This document shows positions 48,761-59,749 of a stretch of DNA of 64,000 bases, in pieces. Source of the stretch: Epiperipatus broadwayi (Eukaryota > Onychophora > Udeonychophora > Euonychophora > Peripatidae); the NCBI GenBank assembly GCA_028023455.1, contig JAQFVV010012510.1, forward strand, positions 3,823,420 to 3,887,419, given 5' to 3'. The position numbers and the translations under genes were made by a program. The first letter of the stretch is position 1. Each line of letters starts with the position of its first letter. The notes below the pieces were generated by a model. The model did no database searches, was not told the DNA's origin, and worked only from the letters and a program-made list of their open reading frames with translations.

Positions 48761-50025
48761 GTGTAAGATTTTTTGAAATTCAATATTATAATGAAAATGA
48801 TGGGGAGACATATATATATATTCATAAATATCTCAGCATTTGACAAAAAAACCACATATTAAAAAACTAATTTCATTTTATATCAACTTTAAATTAAAAA
48901 CTATTTTCATTAATCTGTTGTTATGAAATTTAGTGGCTAGAAATCTCGTCTATCATTCATCAAATATGGGTCTGATTGCCAACATGAAAACTAGTATTTT
49001 TTGTTCTGGGAGATGGGGAAAACTTAAGATTTTTGTAATGACTTTCAAATGATGAAAAAATGAATGTTTTTTAAACTGTTACACTGGGTCGGCTAGATCC
49101 TAAAATGAAACTTGATTTTTTTGTATAATTGGACTTTTATATTGAGATATATATTCTTTTAATGCAAAACTTTGATATAAAAGTGAAAGAAAATACTAGG
49201 CAACTTAATTTACATATATTTATATACGGCAACATAATACAAAACAATGCTTTAGTAGAAGAAATTTTAGAATCCGGAACTTCACTTCATTAAGCATCTC
49301 TGGTTGATCGAATACTTCGCAGTTTATGAAAACTACGGAAACTTAGTGAGATTTATATTTAATTAAATATTTGTGTGAAAAAAAGAAAATAAAACCAACG
49401 CAGAAAAAAATCAACGTTACATCGTCTAATAAATTCAATTATTGCAAAATTTTTAAAAAAAATAAATAGCATTTTTGAAATGTATTTAAATAATACAGTA
49501 ATTTAGATTTTACGTTTTTTTTCCTCAAAAAAAAAAGAAGAAAGTACTGTTTACCTGAGTTAATGAATCACACTTAAATAATAACTGTTTAAAGTAACAT
49601 TAATACAATCAATTTTTTTATAATACTGCAGGAAGATCCTTGTTAATCATCAAGGAAATGTTTACTTAAGTCATCATTTTTAATAAAAACTAAAAATTTC
49701 ATATACTCGAATAATTCCAATTATTCCGGCGCAAGAATACAAATAAAAACATGAAAACATGTTTATAAAAGTAAACAAAAAAACAACTTCCCTTATGTGT
49801 TTACGTAAAATATATTAATTAATTGCGAATATTTTTTGATTAGTAGGTTACTATTATTTGACTTTAAAACTTATGAGCAAGTAAACATTAGGAACTATCT
49901 TTTTTGCAGCGTAATTAATCCACAACCTTATCTTATAATCTTACCGAGTTTAGGACTTTGGAATTTTTTCTTAATTTATATTATAAAAATGTAAATATAA
50001 AAATTAAACGTTTATACAAGGGGAA
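48761..50025. promoter_or_regulatory. Upstream region of the second DD3-3-like exon
   Basis: AT-rich and free of recognised repeats, unlike its surroundings. It should hold the promoter of the plus-strand gene. No specific element can be defined. Confidence 0.25.
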
Positions 50026-50093
50026 ATGAATTTTATTATTCTATTATTTAATTTCTTAATTGTCGGTGCTGATATATATTTACATAATCCTAG
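50026..50093 (+). CDS. First exon of a second DD3-3-family gene
   Basis: The ATG at 50026 (context GGGAAATGA) opens 22 codons plus two bases: MNFIILLFNFLIVGA, a hydrophobic signal peptide, then DIYLHNPR, closed by a perfect donor AG|GTAAGT in phase 2. The mature start DIYLHNPR differs from DVYLHNPR of the gene at 31984 at one residue in eight. Signal peptide, cleavage position, family N-terminus and donor all coincide, which makes chance unlikely. In this copy the first intron splits the codon after HNP, whereas the other gene has no intron there. I looked for a following exon encoding GSNNRLNE up to position 64000 and did not find one. Given the 7-16 kb introns of the other gene it probably lies outside the window, but a dead gene fragment is possible. 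Orientation is divergent from the other paralogue. Confidence 0.72.
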
Positions 50094-50422
50094 GTAAGTT
50101 GATACACCTATTATAAGCAATACGATACTCATTTTCACTGCTACGTCAGGTGAATATAGTTAACGCCGTGTTTTAGTAAAAAGATGCTGTACACATTTTT
50201 TTTCTAGTTAAATGAAACATTTGCTTCCAATTGATTTTTATTTGTAACAAGTGTAATCTTAAAAAAAAAATATTATTTAAAAAAAAAAAGTTTATTAATA
50301 AATTATGCAAACTTTATAGTCTGCTCGAAGACAAATTATTAGAAAAATAATTTTAATAATAGTTAATTAATTATTCAAGAAGTATAATAACTACTCTTTC
50401 TTATTGCATTGCCAAATGTATA

Positions 50423-50622
50423 CCATATAATACTAAATCATTCATGCACTTTACTACTGTTACGCAATGCTTTATTTACCACCCTCTTTTACAGTTTCGA
50501 TTGCCCCAGCAATCTTCTTCAGAACTTTTATATATCTCTTAACTTCAACTGCAGTAAAAGAGGGTGGTAAATAAAGCATTGTGTAACAGTAGTAAAGTGC
50601 ATTGATGATTTAGTATTACATG
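50423..50622. repeat. Palindrome with 70-bp arms
   Basis: Left CCATATAATACTAAATCATT ... CACCCTCTTTTAC and right GTAAAAGAGGGTGG ... GATTTAGTATTACATGG are inverse, with a ~60-bp spacer holding a hammerhead-like motif. It lies 330 bp into the first intron of the second DD3-3 gene. Confidence 0.75.
50488..50525 (-). ncRNA. Hammerhead-like motif in a palindrome
   Basis: Minus strand: CTGAAGA (50522-50516), stem GATTGC/GCAATC, GAAAC ending near 50494, then TGTA. It lies between the arms of the palindrome 50423-50622. Confidence 0.4.
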
Positions 50623-52075
50623 GTTAATTAGTTATTCATATTAATTTTATAATCTGTTGCATAAAAACGCTATGTGTGTGTAAATATAACTGTGTATGTT
50701 TATGAAATTCATCTTTTGTCAGATGTTACAGAATAAATTTCATATTAAGTTAATTCTGTATTCAATATCCTTTCCAACTTAGTAGATTATATTTGTTAAA
50801 TATTTTTATAAAATTTCTATAATTTTTTATATGTAATTTGTAATGTATGACTACAAGACCACATTGGGTGTTGCTGTATATAATTTCAATATATTAGGTA
50901 TTACAGAAGGGAGAGAAGATCGAAAGCTTTTATTTAGAGGACATAAAATATCTATCATTACTGTGAATACACAAATTTATAAGTTTTATTCAATCAGCCC
51001 TCACAATGTTAATTATGTCCGAAGTAATGGTATTGTATTTATCAGCAATAATTGTTATTCCTATTTCGGAAGATATTTCATAAAAGAGACTTTGGAAATT
51101 TTTATTACAATTGAGAGGGATAGAAATTGCTGTATGATTGGATAATCTTCGTGAAGAGCCATTCTATGACTACTATTTCTTAAATTTAACAAACAGTCTT
51201 ATATTACTGGATATTGTCTATTAAAATTTAGCAGTGGTTCGCTTTGATTGATTTTTTATGAATAAAATTGTTTGGATTTGTTTTTCCACACTCATATTTG
51301 TTATGGTTCATAAAAATGTATATTAATCTTGTGTTACTAATGAGCAGGCCTGATGGAAGGTAGTAAGCAAGGTATTAGGATGCCAGTACAAGAATAGAAT
51401 AAAAACGGTGCAGAATTAAAGATATATTTTTGTTGTTATGAATTTTAATTAATTTACAAATATTAAATAGTGTGACTTGATTCATTATTTCTACAAAATA
51501 AGGAAATAGAAACATATTAAAATAAACAATCACTTCTTGAAATGTGATTTGTTATGTCTTCTTACACTGGGTTTATATGATTCACATTTTACATCACATT
51601 GCTATGTGATATGAAAATAGAACAATCCATTTTATTATTACTATCTATGCCTTTATATGTGTATTGTGGTGATTATTTGGTATCGAAAATAATAACTTTG
51701 AAATTTTTACTGATTTACTATAAAAATAATATTATTTTCAATTTACCATATCAAGTTAAATTTTAAAAAAAAATCCAAATGTCTTTCCCATATTTTTATA
51801 GCATTGAAATTATTGTAATAATTTTGGAATAATCACAATTTTCTACTTAGTTTTAAAAACAGCACTAAGATAACTTTAAAAAGAAAAAAAAAGGGGGGTG
51901 AAGGGCACTACACTAATAAAATACATCATATTGTATACAAGTGAATAAATTAGTCAAAATAGGACCAGTAAAGCAATATTTATATTAGTGTACACATAAT
52001 GGTAAAACTTGACAGTAGTGACCTGAACATTTAATGCAATAATTAAATGTGCATGTATATTTAAATATAAAGGAA

Positions 52076-52209
52076 TAATATTTACTAAGGCAATAAACCT
52101 AAAGCATGTGCGGTTCCAATGGGTAAGCTTGTGGTTAAGATCTGTAGAGGTCCCTACCTTCGCATTTTCAACCACACATGCTTTAGGTTTATTGCCTTAG
52201 TAAATATTA
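52076..52209. repeat. Perfect 35-bp inverted repeat with 64-bp loop
   Basis: The left arm 52076-52110 (ends CTAAAGCATGTG) and right arm 52175-52209 (starts CACATGCTTTAG) are perfectly complementary over 35 bp. The loop is GC-richer than the surroundings and holds GGTAAGCTTGTGG. No family A-E sequence. It could be a young foldback insertion or a hairpin RNA source. Confidence 0.8.
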
Positions 52210-53853
52210 CGTAATAAATGTGCGTTAAATAAATTTATAATTCCAACTTTAAATTATTGTAATATAAAGGAATACTATTTTAAAATATTTAGGTAAGGTT
52301 ATTTTAAATTTGAAATAAAATCTTGCTTATTGTGACAATGGTAAATAAAATAAAAATCATTTATTTTAATATCTGTGATATAAATATTTGTTCTAACAAT
52401 GTGACTTGTATATTTAATTTTATTAAAGTATAATATTTTATTTAAATATGTTTTAAAATGTTAATGGATAAAGAATACATATGAAAAATATTCATCACAG
52501 TAAAATGCATTTAAAAAAATGAAATAAAGACATTTTTGAAATGGAAAATTATAAGCTATTTTGCAAATGCTAATGCTTCGAAAGTCATTTGCTGCTGCAA
52601 ATACTTAACACCTGTATTTAGAATATGTATTTGAACCCAGTTTTAAAAATTAATGAAATTATTCTTTGTAAACAATTGTCTTAGAAATGCTAGTGAATTT
52701 TACTTCTCAGAAAATTACTAATTAACCACTCTATACCTATTCAAATGAAGAAAAACAAATGATTTTTTAAAGTTTACCATGTAAATGGATTGATTTAAAA
52801 TATAAATTTCATCATTTATTGTTCTATCAGACCTAATTCTTCTCCATCCTCTTTGATTTTATAATTAAAGTGCCAAAAGCTTTCAATCATTGTTTTTAAA
52901 AAAAAATTCTAAAAGATTTCACCGAGATAAAAATAATTGGAACTCTTAAAGACTTTAAGTGAAACTTAAGTTATAAAGGATATTTATTTTTATTCATTAT
53001 TATATATAGTTCTTTGTTCAAATAAAATTCTCATAAGAGGAAAGCTCAAGTAAAAAAAAGAGATTTTATGTATATTATTATAATTTCAATATCATGTTTT
53101 AGTATGTTTTTAATTTGTTTTGATGAGAAATTGTTTATCCATAATGTTTTTTTTTTGCATGATTTTAAAATAATACAATTTTTAAAAAAATACAAATTAA
53201 AAAAAAAAATCTTTTTTTACATGTGTTATTTTAAAATAACATAATCAGTTAAAAAATGGTACTTTGGGATTAATGCTGCTGTGGTATATTCATGATTGGA
53301 ATGAATAAATGAATGTTATTGTCTGGAAGGCTTAAAAAATCATTTTACATTCTCAGAATAATTTTTAGGTTATCTTAAGTTATTAAACTTTTTTTTTAAT
53401 TTTAAATAATTTCATGTAAGTAATATAAAATAATTTATTTTGCTTTTTAGACAATTGTAAATGTTTTTAATTCTGTTTTTATTTACAGATTTATTTCTGA
53501 GATCAAGTTCATCACGATATGTCATAAAAATAAAAATAAAAGTCTGTTATTATCTAATTTTCAAAGAAAGTTTCAGTTCTTTATTTCTCATTATTTTAGA
53601 AACAAAAATATTTTCTTTAGCAATATTCCTGCAAACAGGAATTTTTTTGACTGCATTGTAATGTTTTTGTCATTTTGTTGGTATTGATGCTTTGTTTGCA
53701 TTTTGACATTTCATTTTTTATAAAAAATTTCTTATTGGTATTGATGTTAAAAAATAAATTTTGTTTAAATTTAATTGATTAATTTGTTTAAATTTATATG
53801 TATTAATTCTGCCAAAAATCAATAGATGGTAAGTTATATAATGTAAGTTTTAG

Positions 53854-53920
53854 TGATAGCGATGGTATTCCAATCATGCATAAACGAAGACATTTATTGT
53901 CAGACAATGACAGTGAATAG
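53854..53920 (+). CDS. Possible small terminal exon (basic/acidic tail)
   Basis: After GTAAGTTTTAG an open frame in upstream phase 2 encodes DSDGIPIMHKRRHLLSDNDS, then E and a TAG. The basic KRRH patch followed by DSE looks like the C-terminus of a nuclear protein. A sequence with AATAAA signals follows within 150 bp (ATGAAATAAAGG). No upstream partner exon could be fixed, so this may be chance. Confidence 0.2.
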
Positions 53921-54341
53921 AATCTTGGGTACGTTTTATGTGTTACAAACAAGCAAGATGTTGCCTGTATTTTTGATAAATGTACAGTTCTGGGGGCCTA
54001 CAATTTTTCTTTTTAAAAGTGTTAGCTGTTAAATTAAAAAAAAAATTAATAGTTAAATGAAATAAAGGTAATAAATTCTAATAAATTACCTTAATAATCT
54101 TTATTTCAATTTTCTTTTACTTATAACATGGAAGTGATGATACATTTTGAACTTTGAGTTTTTGATGGCTTATGTAGAGAAACCAATGAGTTTCATTGTA
54201 AGTGTTAAGTTTTTTTATTTTTCAAATGAAATTTATGTTCCTGTAACTCATTTTTTATTTATGTTTAATATGTATGAAGTAAAATTTGATAGCACACAAA
54301 AAATATAACATTGTTGCAAATTTTTTTTATATACTTTATTT

Positions 54342-55840
54342 AAAGTATAAAATATATAAAACGAGCTAAAATGTGCTAGCACACAAAGCTGAAGAGAATG
54401 AAATATTAATACAAATAGATACAAGCTAAATATCTTTATCTATGTATGTGTCTAAAAGCACTTTCAAGGGTCAGGGTTCTCATATTCATAGCCATCTTGT
54501 AAATAAATAAATTGATTAAGAGCGATGCAAATTTATGCCAATGAGATAGTTATGCATTCATTTCTTGGAGATCTTATAACAAGAGTCTTTTCTCTTTATT
54601 GGGCTGTTATTTTTAGCGATAAAGTAAACCTCTTTTATCTTTCTCTTGAGATCGTGCCATTCTCTGCAAACAACCACTGGGTCTTTAGGTTGATAATCAT
54701 GCCCAGCTAAGCTGCAATACTGCGTGAAAACTGAATAACAAGAAGTGTCTGTTAGTGCTTTATTATAGAAGTATGTGTGTTGGGATAGCCTAGTGGACAG
54801 AGAGGCCCTGGTCTCACCATAATATGATGCTGTACAATTTGTTTCAGGGCAGGCAATATTATAAATCACCTGAGTTATCAGTGAAGGTGGTAAGCAGTCT
54901 TTGGTATTATTTATTAGTTTGTTGGAGTTGGGGTGGGAGAGTGGGAAAGCATAAATAATACTTATTATTGAATATGTTATGCAATTTTTATGTACATTAG
55001 GCAGATAAGGGAGTAGAAGCCTTTATTTGTCCATGTTAGTGGCTTGATTACTTATTTTAGAGCAAAATTGGTTAATTTTCTTGTCAATTAAATTAGGACT
55101 AAAACCAACCTTTATTAAGTCATCCCTGTATGACATTTGGTTACTTTTTTGTCTGCCTCGAACTTACAAAGATGCATATTTCTATAGACAAATGAGCTTA
55201 AGCCAGAGAGTTTGTGGTTAGTTGGTGAATTGGAGAGAGGATGAGAGTGGCCTCTGACTTCAAGGGGTTTGACAAGCATCCTATAATTAAGATGCGTGTG
55301 CTCTTGATAAATGTGTTTGTGGCTGTTTTCATGTTCTATGTTGAAAGTAAGACCTGTACTGTTTTGGAATTCACATTATGGTGAAACCAGGACCTCTGTC
55401 CACTAGGCTATCCCAACACACATACTTTTACAATAAAGCACTAACAGACACTTCTTGTAGTTTGGTTTTCGCACAGCACCGTAATTCAGCTGGTCATGAT
55501 TGCAACCTAAAGACCTACTGGTTGTTTGCAGTATGATCTCAAGAGAAAGATAAAAGAGGCTTACTTTATCACTAAAGATAACAACTCGATAAACAGAAAA
55601 GTCTCTTGTTATAAGATCTCCCGGAATACTTAACTATCTCATTTACATAAATTTGCATTGCTCTTAATCATTTTATTTATTTACAAGATGGCTATGAATA
55701 TGAGGACCCTCAAAAGCGCCTTTAGCCACATATGTAGATACAGATATTTAGTTTGTATCTATCTGTATTAATATTTCTTTCTCTTCAGCTTTGTGTGCTA
55801 GTGCATTTTAGCCCATTTTATATATTTTATATTTTAGAAT
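54342..55840. mobile_element. Palindromic pair of Penelope-like 3' halves
   Basis: Inverted arms: AGTATAAAATATATAAAACG at 54345 and the inverse at 55840; AAAGCGCC/GGCACTTT-type blocks, ACAAGATGGCTATGAATATG and CTAGGCTATCCCAACACACA occur in both. On the minus strand the left part encodes FLLPYLPNVHKNC, then VIYNIACPETNCTASYYGET, RASLSTRLSQHTYFYNKAL and CREWHDLKRKIKEVYFIAK: a GIY-YIG domain with the cysteine pair typical of PLEs, open over 54558-54869. The right part (55385-55640, plus strand) is a second, more decayed copy in opposite direction. It is a different PLE lineage from the one at 45250. Confidence 0.8.
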
Positions 55841-56133
55841 AATTGGCCACAAAGTTTAAACTTTTTGCTTATAGTTTATTTAATTATTTTCATTGACTTC
55901 TTAGGTCCAGAACCCATCTTCTTATTTTCCATACATACAAAGTATTTTTTTGTACTAATTTCTTTTACATGTAATTTTCAGGAACCAATCTATCATGTAA
56001 AATAAGAATTAGGTGTAATATTTTTTGTTTTATTGATCTCTAAAGTTGTCTATGCTGTTACTATGAGAGGCCATAAGGTATCTAAAGAGTAAGTGTAAAC
56101 AATTATATGATTTGAAATATTTTATAAGAATTA

Positions 56134-56235
56134 CCCCCCCCCCTTTTAATGTGTCATAGCATTGACTGGGAAGCGAAACCTGGGATAACTGCTTGTAAGG
56201 CAGCTGTGCTAATCACTCGGCTACCAACACTTGAC
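56134..56235 (-). mobile_element. tRNA-derived SINE copy
   Basis: Minus strand: GTTGGTAGCCGAGTGATTAG, CAGCTGCCTTACAAGCAG, CCCAGGTTTCGCTTCCCAG, AATGCTATGACAC, then AAAAGGGG instead of a pure A tail. Short duplication AAGAATTA on both sides. Confidence 0.75.
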
Positions 56236-56750
56236 AAGAATTATCTCTTTTGTTTATCACTATAGTTAAATTAAAGACTGTATGAAGATTTATATAATTA
56301 ATTACTTTTGTGGCAGTAAGATTGACGTATAAATAATATTATTGTTTAGTAGAAGAAAACTTCTAGCAATATGGAGCATAGGCTTTTATTGATAAATATT
56401 AGCTTAGATAATATGTAATAAAAATTATTTTCAAGTGAATTACTTCAATTCAAAAATATACTCAATATTCTTGATCATTTCATATCCAAATTTGAGCATA
56501 TCATTAAGAATATTAGTACTTCCTAAAAATGTAGCTAGTGGAGAAAGACCATTTTGGAATTTTAAAATTATAAAAAGATTGGCTGGTAAATTTGTCAATG
56601 ATAGCTAAGTGTTGATTATATTGGGTTTAAATTTAGTTCTGTAAAAACTTGGAAAGTAAATTTATAATTAAATAATAGTATTTTTTTTCATTGTTATCTT
56701 TAATAAAACATTAATTAAAATGTATATAAAATCATGTAGAATTTGTTTTA

Positions 56751-56853
56751 CCATCAAACATCACATGATCACCATCTCTATACTAGCACATAATTTGTTG
56801 ATTACTCTGTTTGGCACAGGTGGCACTACTGTATGGGGAGTTTTGCCTTTGTT
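56751..56853 (-). mobile_element. Family A element, copy A12, minimal 103 bp
   Basis: Flanked by exact 14-bp duplications TAGAATTTGTTTTA (56737-56750 and 56854-56867). It consists only of the constant end (CATCACATGATCACC) and a short piece reading CACTACTGTATGGGGAG at the other side, without the long arms or core. This shows how little sequence is enough to be copied. Confidence 0.85.
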
Positions 56854-57041
56854 TAGAATTTGTTTTATTTTTTATTTTTGAAAAGGGAGGGGGGCACCAA
56901 TTATTGTTTTGCATATGGGCACTGACAACTCTTCATCCAGCTCTGCTAGTGAGAAATCTGATGATATATTCATATATATATATATTGCTTCTTTCATATA
57001 CACTTCAACAAACAAATTTTTTTAAAAAACTTTTTTATTTT

Positions 57042-57080
57042 CCTTACAGTTTCAACTGTCCAACAATCTTCATCAGAGCT
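57042..57080 (-). ncRNA. Hammerhead-like motif
   Basis: Minus strand: CTGATGA (57076-57070), partly paired stem ATTG...CAGT, GAAAC near 57053-57049, then TGTA. Probably the 3' end of a PLE remnant; no coding part recognised beside it. Confidence 0.35.
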
Positions 57081-58318
57081 TTATCAGTCCTCATCTGCTT
57101 TTTTAATCTGATATATGTTATTTTATGTGCAATTTTTACAAGCAAGTTGAAATTGTGTTCATACAATCAGTCCATTCACAATTATCACATCTGCCCTACA
57201 TTTATCAGTCAGATTATAAAGAAAAACATATTTGTAATATGAACCAATCTAAACAACTAATAATAGAGAGGACAGGGTAACATTTAATATCATTTGGATT
57301 ATTTTAAAAGATAGTCTGTATTCTTTATTGTGTGAATAAAAAAAGACAAAGAAAAACATCTAAAGTGATAAAAGTAAATATATGAATATTTTTGTTCAAT
57401 TGATGCTAAGCAGTGATGTTTGATTAACATCTAGCCTCAAGATGAAAACAAGACACAATAAGCAATCCATTAAAAAGCTGATCTGACATTTTAATCCAAA
57501 CAAAATACTTTGATCTACTTTTTATTTAACAAAAATTAATTCTATATGAAATCCTTATATTCATATACCTTATTATATTATATAATGAGTGTACTAATAA
57601 CTCTTAACAAGCTTTTCTGAATATCCCTATCCTCAGATCAGTTTTCTAGCTCTGCTGTCATCAGTGAGACACTAGGATATTCAGGTATTAGAGATTCAAA
57701 TTTAGACAAAACCTGAAAAATTTTTTTAAACTGAGGACTTATAATTAATTATTCTTAAGATATTTTTTCTCCAAATAGTCACATTGTAGCCAACTTATTG
57801 GCCATCCAGTTATCGGTTGGTAAATGGGTACTAGCTATTCTTTGCTGGAAGATAAAACAAGTTATGAAAAAAAAAACATATCATCACTAACCATAAGTAT
57901 TATCAATTGCTTTATTTTTTCCTATGAAAAGAAATGCTGGGGAAGCCTATGCCCTGTAGGGCATTATTTGAAGTGTTTTTACACTCATAAATAAAATCCA
58001 GGGATTTTAATTGCAATGGTATTTTAAAATTAATCTAATTAATTTTGAAATGAAGTTTCAAAAGTTAGTTTTTAATTCTTTATAATTTGAAAGTGAATGA
58101 AATAATAGTAAAGTACTTGCAAGTAATTGTTTGTTAAGTGAAGTTGACAATATTGATTACTATATACCCTAAGGGCAAATCTTATCTGATAACTGGTTAC
58201 CTTAAGAATTAAAATTATTGCAAGATATAAATACCCCTAGGCTTTCTTGCTTTTTTTTTTGATAAGGCAATACTTTAAGAAAACAAACGAGTATGTAATT
58301 TTAGTTATTGCTTTAATG
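57081..58318. other. No gene seen; small repeat pieces
   Basis: At 57630-57670 the minus strand reads CACTGATGACAGCAGAGCTA then GAAAAC, another degraded relative of the family A core. TTATCGGTTGGTAAATGGG at 57810 matches the fragment at 1097. Otherwise AT-rich. Confidence 0.4.
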
Positions 58319-58865
58319 ATATTCAAAAATATCATATTCAAGTTTTCTTTATTTAAAAGAGGAGTATGGCTGAAAGTAATATAGCCCATTCAAAAGGAAT
58401 TTCTCTTGAATGTATACTGCAATGATACTCTATATATTGAAATTCAAGCTAATTTAAACAAGGAGTGTGAAATTAAGTAAGCAAAGATTTTAGATTGCAA
58501 ATAAACAAACATGTTTAAGTTTAAGTACACTTTGAAATACTATACAATAGTCATTTTACTGTCCAAACACTAATATAATCAATAGAAACAATGAATAATG
58601 CTAGTTGAAATCTATATAAAAAAAAATTTAAATACCCATAGCTATATAATTTTCAGCCACCCTTTCCCTTTAAATAAAGAAAAGCTAAATTAAACAAGGA
58701 GTATGAAATTAAGTTTATTTGTAATTTAAAATCTTTGCTTACTTAATTTTACCCTCCTTATTTAAATTAGCTTGAATTTCAATATATTGCAATATACATT
58801 CAAAAGAATTTCCTTTTGAAATGGGCTTTTAAATTCAAGCTTTTCTTTATTTAAAAGGGGAAAAT
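58319..58865. mobile_element. Family C-related complex palindrome
   Basis: TTCAAGCTAATTTAAACAAGG (58444) recurs inverted at about 58757, with long arms on both sides around AAGCAAAGATTTTA. It resembles the arms of the element at 10850-11181 (AATTCAGACCTATTCAAAC). A family A unit abuts its right edge. Confidence 0.6.
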
Positions 58866-59085
58866 GGCTCCTCACTGATGAAAGCCACAAGCTAGAAACT
58901 AGTCTGGGGATATTGGATGAGTAGGCACTAGAAAGGGATTTTATGCACAAACCTTCCTGCATCCATTGATTACACTGGCTTGCACTGAGTGGCGCTACTG
59001 TATGGAGAGTTTTGCCTCTGTGAAAAACATCTTGTGTAAGCATAAGAATGGTGATCACATGATAATTAATGGTTTAATAAAAGTA
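58866..59085 (+). mobile_element. Family A element, copy A13, single unit
   Basis: Begins GGCTCCTCACTGATGAAAGCC and runs through GAAACTAGTCTGGGG to ...GTGATCACATGAT. It has no inverted arm, so it is a truncated single unit next to a family C palindrome. No target duplication seen. Confidence 0.7.
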
Positions 59086-59749
59086 AGTTAGCTATGAGAT
59101 GTTTAAAATATTCTTAAATTAACTGTATTTTTTTGTATATATGCATTTTCATTATTTTTGTTTTGAACACTATTGCCTGCTAATGTAAATTTACTTATGA
59201 TTTTTTTTACCTGATATTCATGATCACATTTACAAGTTATCAACATTCATGAGCTGCATTTTTATCAACTTGTCCAAAATCTCCTTTGTTGTCAGCTGAC
59301 AACAGCATTTGTTTGCCGTATATGTTGATAACCTAAACAAGTCTATGTGAATGTACACACACATCCATCTATAATTATAAAATCACTTAGACTTTAAGAC
59401 TTTAAAATCACTTGTTTTTAAACAACTTCCGTATTAAACGTTAATATTAATTTTTACGATCAGAATTATTAAATTTCTTAACCCAGATTTATACTTAAAT
59501 TTTAGTTTCAAACAATTTATTCAAATCTATATTTCACATGCATAAGATAGTGTTAGAAAAAGAGTAAAGTTACAGATTGATATATAATTACGTGTTGATT
59601 ACATTGTTATGGAACTTAGCAATGCAAAGAATCCTTATCATGTATTATACAATACTAATTTTTATCTGAATGCATTGTTCAAAGAGCATCTTTCCTGCAA
59701 ATAAATTTACTTGTTTATCAGTATATATCTGACCAGAAATTGGGTTCTT

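Larger units (their letters stand above)
50623..54341. other. Putative intron of the second DD3-3-like gene
   Basis: AT-rich. Apart from the hairpin at 52076 and the weak exon candidate at 53854 nothing is supported. The 100-codon frame at 50843-51145 has no recognisable motif. Confidence 0.4.

Noticed and set aside
50843-51145. 100-codon open frame
   Set aside because: No recognisable motif or signal peptide; frame length is possible by chance. Left unannotated.
56811-57242. 143-codon open frame
   Set aside because: It runs through family A copy A12, low-complexity DNA and a minus-strand hammerhead-like motif; no domain, strongly AT-driven residues.
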